The position numbers were made by a program, and so were the translations under genes. From Deltaproteobacteria bacterium (GTDB lineage: Bacteria; Myxococcota_A; Polyangia; Polyangiales; Houyiibacteriaceae), in the NCBI GenBank assembly GCA_027295555.1, contig JAPUKT010000004.1, forward strand, positions 1 through 11,174: a DNA stretch of 11,174 nucleotides, in the 5' to 3' direction. Shown one piece after another: positions 6,270 through 11,174 of this stretch; position 1 is the first letter of the stretch; each line of letters starts with the position of its first letter. Under the pieces are notes generated by a model. That model was not told where the DNA came from, did not search any database, and was given only the letters and a program-made list of their open reading frames with translations.

Positions 6270-6980
6270 TTGCAGCAGAAGAGATACTTTTCCGAAGCAC
6301 AACGGCGCGGCGTCGAAGCCGCGGAGCTCGTTGCCCGAGCCAAGAGCGGAGACACGGCTGCATTCGACGAGCTGGTCCGCAAATACCGCGATCGGGTCTA
6401 CTCGTTGGCGCTGACCTTGACCGGTCAAGCCAGCGATGCGGACGACATCACGCAAGACGCGTTTCTCAAGGCGTACCACAAGCTTCCGGAGTTCGAGGGG
6501 CGGAGCGAGTTCTTCACGTGGATCTATCGCATCACGCTGCACCGCGCCCTGAACGCCAAGCGCGACCGCAAGCGTCGACAGATCGTGCCCCTCGATGACC
6601 CGCGCCTCGTCGCTGCCGTCGCAGTAGACTCGCACGGCGACCCGGAGCGAGCGGTCCAGCTCCGTGAGCGGTACCGGGCTCTGCTCGAAGCCTTCGATCA
6701 GCTCACGCCGCTCCTTCAGACGACGGTGGTGCTCACGACCCTCCAGGGGCTCAGCTACAAGGAAGCGGCCGTCGTCCTCGAGACCACGGAAGGCACGATC
6801 GCATGGCGGATTCACGAGGCCCGTCGAAAGATGCGAATTTACCTCGACAGCCTCGAGCCAGGCGCCGACGCGGCCCGGGTCAAGCGTCGCCCCCTTTCGG
6901 ACAGCGCGGTTTTTCGGCTGGAGCGGGCTCTTCTACAGCTCGTCCCGAGCGCTCCGGCGGCGGCCGCTACCGCTCCTTGA
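6270..6980 (+). CDS. ECF-family RNA polymerase sigma factor (RpoE-like)
   Basis: Alternative sigma factor that redirects RNA polymerase to a specific promoter set. Region 2 spans about 26-98 and has the family pattern DADDITQDAFLKAYHKLPEF followed by FFTWIYRITLHRALN. Region 4 spans about 135-192, with the helix-turn-helix LSYKEAAVVLETTEGTIAWR and then HEARRKM. At 236 residues it is longer than most ECF sigmas (about 190) because of a 45-residue tail that is first basic and then Ala/Pro-rich. No anti-sigma gene is next to it; the downstream gene is convergent gltA. The only usable in-frame start after the preceding stop is TTG 6270, with a poor ribosome site. An ATG at 6259 with AGGGG 10 nt upstream is one base out of frame across a G5 tract, so the true start may differ. 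The gene diverges from mreB, so a role in envelope or cell-shape control is plausible but inferred. Confidence 0.9.
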   Translation: MQQKRYFSEAQRRGVEAAELVARAKSGDTAAFDELVRKYRDRVYSLALTLTGQASDADDITQDAFLKAYHKLPEFEGRSEFFTWIYRITLHRALNAKRDRKRRQIVPLDDPRLVAAVAVDSHGDPERAVQLRERYRALLEAFDQLTPLLQTTVVLTTLQGLSYKEAAVVLETTEGTIAWRIHEARRKMRIYLDSLEPGADAARVKRRPLSDSAVFRLERALLQLVPSAPAAAATAP

Positions 6981-8253
6981 TCGGAACGTAGTGTCGCTCG
7001 CCCTCGCCGAGGTAAACCTGCCTCGGACGTGCGATCTTTTGCTCGGGATCGGTGAGCATCTCTTCCCATTGGGCGAGCCAGCCAGGCGTACGGCCAATCG
7101 CGAAGAGCACCGGAAATAAATCGACCGGGAGACCCAACGACTCGTAGATCAGGCCGGAATAGAAGTCGACGTTCGGGTAGAGCTTTCGCTCGATGAAGTA
7201 AGGATCCTCGAGCGCGATCCGCTCGAGCTCGACGGCGATGTCGATCAAGGGGTTCTTCCCCATCTCTTCGAAGACCTCGTAGGCGAGCTTCTTGATCACC
7301 TTGGCGCGTGGGTCGTAGTTTTTGTAGACCCGGTGGCCGAACCCCATCAATCGCTCCTGGCCTCCCTTTGCGCGCTCTACGAACTCGGGGATGGCGTCGA
7401 CCGAGCCGATCTCGGTGAGCATCCGAACAACAGCCTCGTTGGCGCCGCCGTGGAGCGGCCCGTAGAGCGCGGCGCAGGCTGCGGAGAGCGCACTGTATGG
7501 ATCGACGTGCGATGAGCCGACTGCCCGCATCGCGCTCGCGGAGCAATTCTGCTCGTGATCGGCATGAAGGATGAGCAGCACGTCGAGGGCGCGCTCGATG
7601 ATCGGGTTCGGGGTGTACTTCCGCTCCGTCATCCTGAAGAGCATGTTCAAGAAGTTCCCGGCATAACTGAGGTCGTTGTCGGGATAGACGTAGGGGAGCC
7701 CCCGCCGATGGCGGTAGGCATACGCAGCAATCGTGGGCATTTTTGCGATGATGCGGTGCATTTGGAGACGACGTAACTCCGGTTTCGAGAGGTCCTTCGC
7801 GTCTGGGTAGAACGTCGAAAGTGCGGCCACGGTGCTGCACAAGATGCCCATGGGGTGCGCGTCGTACCGAAACGCATCCACGAACTCGCGGATGTTTTCG
7901 TGCAGCATCGTGTGATGGGTGATCTCGTGCTCGAAGACCTCGAGCTCTGACGCTGTGGGAAGCTCGCCCGTCAACAGGAGGTCGGCAACCTCGAGGAACG
8001 TGGCATGCTCGGCAAGCTCTCCGATTGGGTATCCACGGTAGCGAAGGATCCCCTTTTCACCGTCGATGAAAGTGATGCGGCTCGTCGTCGACGCGGTGTT
8101 TTTGTACGCCGGATCGTACGACATCATCCCGAAATCGTCCTCCGACGTTTTGATCTGTCGAAGGTCCATGGCTCGGATCGTGCCATGCGTGATCGGAAGC
8201 TCGTATGTCTCCCCCGTGCGATTGTCTTTGATGGTCAGGCTGTCTTTGGACAT
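6967..8253 (-). CDS. gltA: Citrate synthase, type II (hexameric type)
   Basis: Condenses acetyl-CoA and oxaloacetate to citrate as the entry step of the TCA cycle, in the cytoplasm. The 428 residues match the E. coli-type enzyme (427), including the N-terminal beta domain (about 1-60) that short type I enzymes lack. Catalytic residues are present: H268 in GPLHGGANE, H307 in GFGHRVYKNYDPRA and D363 in NVDFYSG. ADHEQNCSAS at 231-240 is also typical. I chose ATG 8253 (MSKDSLTIKDNRTGETYELP). The frame is open to 8325, but the extra 24 residues lie inside the divergent hydrolase gene and are not typical. No clear Shine-Dalgarno precedes the start. The 3' end overlaps the sigma factor gene by 14 nt, and the 5' end is 19 bp from a divergent gene. 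Confidence 0.97.
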   Translation of the reverse strand: MSKDSLTIKDNRTGETYELPITHGTIRAMDLRQIKTSEDDFGMMSYDPAYKNTASTTSRITFIDGEKGILRYRGYPIGELAEHATFLEVADLLLTGELPTASELEVFEHEITHHTMLHENIREFVDAFRYDAHPMGILCSTVAALSTFYPDAKDLSKPELRRLQMHRIIAKMPTIAAYAYRHRRGLPYVYPDNDLSYAGNFLNMLFRMTERKYTPNPIIERALDVLLILHADHEQNCSASAMRAVGSSHVDPYSALSAACAALYGPLHGGANEAVVRMLTEIGSVDAIPEFVERAKGGQERLMGFGHRVYKNYDPRAKVIKKLAYEVFEEMGKNPLIDIAVELERIALEDPYFIERKLYPNVDFYSGLIYESLGLPVDLFPVLFAIGRTPGWLAQWEEMLTDPEQKIARPRQVYLGEGERHYVPIKER

Positions 8254-8272
8254 CTGTGGTAAGTGAGGTTTC

Positions 8273-9097
8273 GTGCTCGCCCACGATATTGTCAAGTTTG
8301 AAACGAGTAAGCCGTCCGGGTACATGATCTTCCTTCACGGGATCCTCGGGACACGCGCCAATTGGCGAAGCATCGCGCGAAGATTCGCGAAAGCGCGCCC
8401 AGAGTGGGGGGCGATTTTGGTCGACCTTCGCGAGCACGGTGACTCACTTGGGCAGCCACCTCCGCACACGTTGAAAGCGACCGCGGCCGATATCCTCGAG
8501 CTCGAGCAAGCCCTATCGCTCCCCGTGCGGGGCGCACTCGGCCACAGCTTCGGCGGGAAGGTCGCGTTGGAGTGGCTCGCAATACGAGATGGTGGCGCGG
8601 AGATCTGGCTCATCGACTCGTCACCGGGCTCGAAAGCGACCGAGCAGCGCTCGAGTGTGACCGCCGCAGTGTTGACGATCCTCGAAGGCCTCGAAAAAGA
8701 CTGGCCTTCGCGCGAAGCGTTCGTGCAATCCGTCGTCGAGGCAGGGCAACCGGAGGCGATCGCGCAATGGCTCGCGATGAACCTGACTCGCAACCAAGAC
8801 GGGAGCCGCTCGTTCGGTCCCGACCTCTCTGCGATTCGGTCACTGATCGAGGACTACGCGAAGGCCGACTTGTGGCCAATGGTCGAGTCACCGCCAGCCG
8901 GGTCCACGATTCATGCAGTCATCGCCGGACGCTCGGCCATGTTCTCGAGGGCGGATCAGTCCCGCATGGAGGCCCTGGCGCAGCGTGATCCACACGTGTT
9001 CGTTCATGTCTTCGAAGACTCGGGCCACTGGGTGCACATCGATGCCACCGACGAGCTCGTAGCGCTCTTGACATCGGCAGCCGGCGAACGACGATAG
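8273..9097 (+). CDS. Alpha/beta hydrolase (YbfF/ABHD11-like esterase)
   Basis: A 274-residue soluble alpha/beta-hydrolase without signal peptide. FLHGILGTRANWRSIARRFA (20-39) supplies the oxyanion-hole HG. GHSFGGK (90-96) is the nucleophile elbow with S92, and GHWVH (251-255) holds the catalytic His H252. The acid is probably D115 in LIDSSPG, the position used in E. coli YbfF (IDIAP). The HG(L/I)(L/F)G..NW start, the GGK after the elbow and GHWVH all point to the YbfF/ABHD11 subgroup, which act on short- to medium-chain esters or acyl thioesters. The natural substrate is unknown. The start is GTG 8273 with GAGG 4 nt upstream, a short spacing. ATG 8324 would lose the first strand. The gene is followed after 6 nt by an acyl-reductase-like SDR, so the two are probably co-transcribed and may share an acyl substrate. 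Confidence 0.88.
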   Translation: MLAHDIVKFETSKPSGYMIFLHGILGTRANWRSIARRFAKARPEWGAILVDLREHGDSLGQPPPHTLKATAADILELEQALSLPVRGALGHSFGGKVALEWLAIRDGGAEIWLIDSSPGSKATEQRSSVTAAVLTILEGLEKDWPSREAFVQSVVEAGQPEAIAQWLAMNLTRNQDGSRSFGPDLSAIRSLIEDYAKADLWPMVESPPAGSTIHAVIAGRSAMFSRADQSRMEALAQRDPHVFVHVFEDSGHWVHIDATDELVALLTSAAGERR

Positions 9098-9103
9098 GGT
9101 CCG

Positions 9104-10267
9104 ATGGCGATCTTCATGACGGGGGCGACGGGGTTCATCGGATCGTATGCGACCGAGTGGCTACTCCGGAACACCGATCACGAGCTTGCACTCTTGGTTC
9201 GCGCGTCGGACTACGACGCGGGCGTCGAACGCCTGTGGAAGTCGCTCCAGCTTCACATGGAGGCGGACGAGTTCTATCGCTCTCTCGATCGCATTTGTTT
9301 CATCACCGGCGACCTCAGCGAACCAAATCTCGGAATCTCCAACGCCGACTACGACTGGCTCATCTCGAATGCGGAGTCGATCTTACACATCGCGGCAGCG
9401 TTGAACTTTCGTTCGGAGCGAGCCTGCACGAACCACAACCTTCGGGGCACGCTCTCGGTGATCAAGCTCGCGCGAGCGATTCAAGAAGACCACCCTCTCC
9501 GCCGCTTCACGTTCGTATCGACGGCAGCCGTGGCCGGCGAGCGCCCCGGCGACACCGTCCTCGAAGGCGAGCCCCTCGATTGGGCCCTTCCTGACTTCAA
9601 CCCCTACACCCGAACCAAGAAGTTCTGCGAGCACATGGTTCGCGAGTTGCTGCCCGACGTGCCGCGGCTCTATCTCCGACCAAGCAGCGTCATTGGGGAT
9701 TCGAGGTTTCAGGAAACGACCCAGTTCGACATGGTCCGTGCGCTTTGCGTGCTCACCGACCTGCCCCTGCTTCCGTTCTCCCGCGACATGCGGATCGACA
9801 TCGTCAATGCCGACTGGGTTGGGCCGGCGATCGCCGAGCTTCATTTGCGCGAGGACCTTGCGCACGAGACCTATCACCTGAGCGCCGGCACCGAGTCGCG
9901 TTCTCTCGGTGAGATTTCGGAGGCTTTCTCGGAGACGCTCGGAAAACGAATGCCGCGCTTCGCCGGACGGCTGAACGCGCCCTTTGAACAGGCAATGAGT
10001 TTGCTCGCGAACCTCAGCCGTGGAGGGAAGGCGCAACGCATCGGCGCATTACTGAGTGTGTTCGTCCCATACATGGCAGCCGACATCGTGTACGACAACG
10101 CCCGTTCGGTGGGCGATCTCCATACCGCACCGGTTCCGTTCACGAAGTACGGCGCCGACCTCTACAACTACGCGAAATCCGTGAACTTCGAGTTTCCTTA
10201 TCGGCCGTTGCCCGAAGGCCTGGATCTTTCAAACGTTCCACCGAGTCCAGTACGGCCAATGGCGTGA
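9104..10267 (+). CDS. NAD(P)-dependent thioester/fatty-acyl reductase-like SDR
   Basis: Extended short-chain dehydrogenase of the NAD_binding_4 (thioester reductase / male-sterility) type, 387 residues. The dinucleotide-binding GATGFIG is at 7-13. ITGDLSEPNLGIS (67-79) and ILHIAAALNF (93-102) are characteristic of the subfamily. The catalytic set is S139 in FVSTAAVAG, Y168 and K172 in PYTRTKK. These enzymes reduce acyl thioesters (acyl-CoA or carrier-bound) to aldehyde or alcohol. There is no adenylation or carrier domain, so this is a stand-alone reductase. The C-terminal part (about 325-362, VYDNARSVGDL...PFTKYGADLYNYA) resembles the end region of bacterial fatty-acyl reductases. A hydrophobic stretch at 312-330 might touch the membrane. 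ATG 9104 follows the hydrolase stop by 6 nt with AGGG as a weak Shine-Dalgarno. Reductase fold is confident; the acyl substrate is inference. Confidence 0.85.
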   Translation: MAIFMTGATGFIGSYATEWLLRNTDHELALLVRASDYDAGVERLWKSLQLHMEADEFYRSLDRICFITGDLSEPNLGISNADYDWLISNAESILHIAAALNFRSERACTNHNLRGTLSVIKLARAIQEDHPLRRFTFVSTAAVAGERPGDTVLEGEPLDWALPDFNPYTRTKKFCEHMVRELLPDVPRLYLRPSSVIGDSRFQETTQFDMVRALCVLTDLPLLPFSRDMRIDIVNADWVGPAIAELHLREDLAHETYHLSAGTESRSLGEISEAFSETLGKRMPRFAGRLNAPFEQAMSLLANLSRGGKAQRIGALLSVFVPYMAADIVYDNARSVGDLHTAPVPFTKYGADLYNYAKSVNFEFPYRPLPEGLDLSNVPPSPVRPMA

Positions 10268-10281
10268 GTGGCGACTCGTCA

Positions 10282-10315
10282 CACCGGTAGATCTTTCCTT
10301 GTTTGCGTACCGGTG
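10282..10315. repeat. Inverted repeat between the SDR and acyltransferase genes
   Basis: CACCGGTA (10282-10289) and TACCGGTG (10308-10315) are perfect inverted copies separated by 18 nt. Each arm contains the palindrome ACCGGT, so the arms are also near-direct repeats 26 bp apart. No T-run follows, so it does not look like an intrinsic terminator. It could be an operator pair or an RNA hairpin just before the acyltransferase start. Confidence 0.5.
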
Positions 10316-10331
10316 GTAATTGAGCCGGGAA

Positions 10332-11174
10332 ATGGGCCTGAAGAACAGCATCCACTGGGTTCGAACCGAGTGGGGCATCTTCCGCAAGGGCGGCGAGATG
10401 GGCCTTCGCGAGCGTGTGCGTTGGTTGGTCCAGTGGGTGCCCTTCGGGATGCGCACGATCGGGTGGGGAACCGTTTCGCTTGTTGGGGGCCCTTTGACCC
10501 AAGGACGAGTGTCGACTTGGGCGGCCACGCGATGGAGCCAGTCCAGCGTCAAGGGCCTCAACATCGCGATCGAAGCGGAGGGTCTCGACCATGTTCCGGA
10601 AGGCGGGCTGGTCTACGCGAGCAACCACGAGAGCCTGATCGATATTCTGATATTGGGGGCCGCGCTCCCGGGCGACTTCAAGTGGGCCGCGAAGCGCTCG
10701 GCGATGAACATTCCGTTTTTAGGATGGCATCTTCGATTGGCGGGGCACGTGGCAGTCGACCGTAACGAGGGGAAGGACGCGGCGAAGGCAGCCGTGCAAG
10801 CGTTCACGAGCGTCCTCGACGACGACAAACCCCTCCTCGTTTTTCCCGAAGGCACACGAACGAAAGACGGCAAGCTCAGGCCGTTCAAGAACGGCGCGTT
10901 TGAGGCGGCCGTCGAGACCGATTCCCCGATCGTCCCGGTCGCCCTTCACGGTACGTTCTCACTGATGTCGCGCGATGACGTTGATACCGGGAGCTCGAGA
11001 GACCCCACCGTGAATCGCTTGGTCACGGTCCGAATCGGAGCCCCGCTCTACCCCGTCGCCGAGCTGAGCAAAGAGGACCGTATCGCCGATCTCCGCGATC
11101 GTACACGCGCGGCGATCGTGGCGCTCAAAGAAAAGGCTACGCCTCTGAAGGCCGCCGCCGAATCAGCGCAGCTG
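10332..11174 (+). CDS. PlsC-type 1-acylglycerol-3-phosphate acyltransferase (3' end outside window)
   Basis: Membrane-associated acyltransferase of the PlsC/LPLAT family, which moves an acyl chain from acyl-CoA or acyl-ACP to lysophosphatidic acid or a similar acceptor. All 281 visible codons are open and no stop is reached. Members are usually 240-290 residues, so only a few residues are probably missing. Motif I is NHESLID with H99 and D104 (HX4D). Motif III is FPEGTR at 171-176 and motif IV is PIVPVAL at 199-205. A hydrophobic segment lies at about 35-55. The start is uncertain: I give ATG 10332, preceded by CCGGGA at very short spacing. TTG 10320 and ATG 10398 (with AAGGGCGGCGAG before it) are alternatives. 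It lies 64 nt after the SDR, with an inverted repeat in the gap. A housekeeping role in phospholipid synthesis or a specialised role with the two upstream genes are both possible. Confidence 0.9.
   Translation, partial: MGLKNSIHWVRTEWGIFRKGGEMGLRERVRWLVQWVPFGMRTIGWGTVSLVGGPLTQGRVSTWAATRWSQSSVKGLNIAIEAEGLDHVPEGGLVYASNHESLIDILILGAALPGDFKWAAKRSAMNIPFLGWHLRLAGHVAVDRNEGKDAAKAAVQAFTSVLDDDKPLLVFPEGTRTKDGKLRPFKNGAFEAAVETDSPIVPVALHGTFSLMSRDDVDTGSSRDPTVNRLVTVRIGAPLYPVAELSKEDRIADLRDRTRAAIVALKEKATPLKAAAESAQL

Noticed and set aside
6123..6815. 230-residue minus-strand open frame opposite the sigma factor gene
   Set aside because: Antisense to a sequence with clear sigma region 2 and 4 motifs; its end also runs into the mreB leader region.
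6839..7840. 333-residue minus-strand open frame in another frame of gltA
   Set aside because: Arg/Ala-rich out-of-frame reading of citrate synthase, whose catalytic motifs fix the true frame.
8490..8510. Repeated CTCGAG/GAGCTC palindromes
   Set aside because: They fall within coding sequence for LELEQ in the hydrolase and follow from Leu/Glu codon choice; similar runs occur all over this window.
9383..10036. 217-residue minus-strand open frame opposite the SDR gene
   Set aside because: Antisense shadow; the plus frame has complete SDR motifs.
10268..10765. 165-residue plus-strand open frame beginning right after the SDR stop
   Set aside because: It overlaps the acyltransferase in another frame, lacks any motif, and the competing frame holds HX4D and FPEGTR.

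Overview
This is a GC-rich, gene-dense bacterial chromosomal segment. The protein sequences (MreB, type II citrate synthase, a short ECF sigma factor) look Gram-negative and most like the former Deltaproteobacteria, such as Myxococcota and relatives. That placement is by eye from family resemblance, not from a search. I see no tRNA, rRNA, CRISPR array, insertion sequence or phage gene, and no abrupt change in base or codon use that would suggest a recent transfer.

Minus strand, positions 6049 down to 1: a compact cell-elongation operon in the classic order mreB, mreC, mreD, mrdA (PBP2), rodA. It ends in a carbon-nitrogen hydrolase of the Nit family that runs off the left edge. Junctions are tight: 15 nt, 8 nt, an ATGA overlap, 2 nt, and a TTGA overlap. 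MreB filaments, the MreC/MreD membrane partners, the RodA glycosyltransferase and the PBP2 transpeptidase form the elongasome that inserts peptidoglycan along the cell side wall. The Nit-family enzyme is the unusual passenger.

Middle, 6050-6980: a 220-bp divergent intergenic region, then an ECF sigma factor on the plus strand with no anti-sigma gene beside it. The intergenic region holds two adjacent palindromes, a short direct repeat, a weak ECF-type promoter candidate and a small Trp-rich leader ORF ahead of mreB. The annotated start of the sigma gene is doubtful because a good ATG lies one base out of frame across a G tract.

Right of this, gltA (citrate synthase) lies on the minus strand at 8253-6967. 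It overlaps the end of the sigma gene tail to tail by 14 nt, and its start is only 19 bp from a divergent plus-strand cluster. That cluster is an alpha/beta hydrolase, an NAD(P)-dependent thioester/fatty-acyl reductase-like SDR, and a PlsC-type acyltransferase that runs off the right edge. Together these three suggest acyl-lipid metabolism, but the product is not evident.

Most of the window is conserved housekeeping sequence. The points worth a second look are the mreB/sigma intergenic region, the sigma start, the coupled Nit gene, and the small lipid cluster. I found no clear candidate for a wholly new system.
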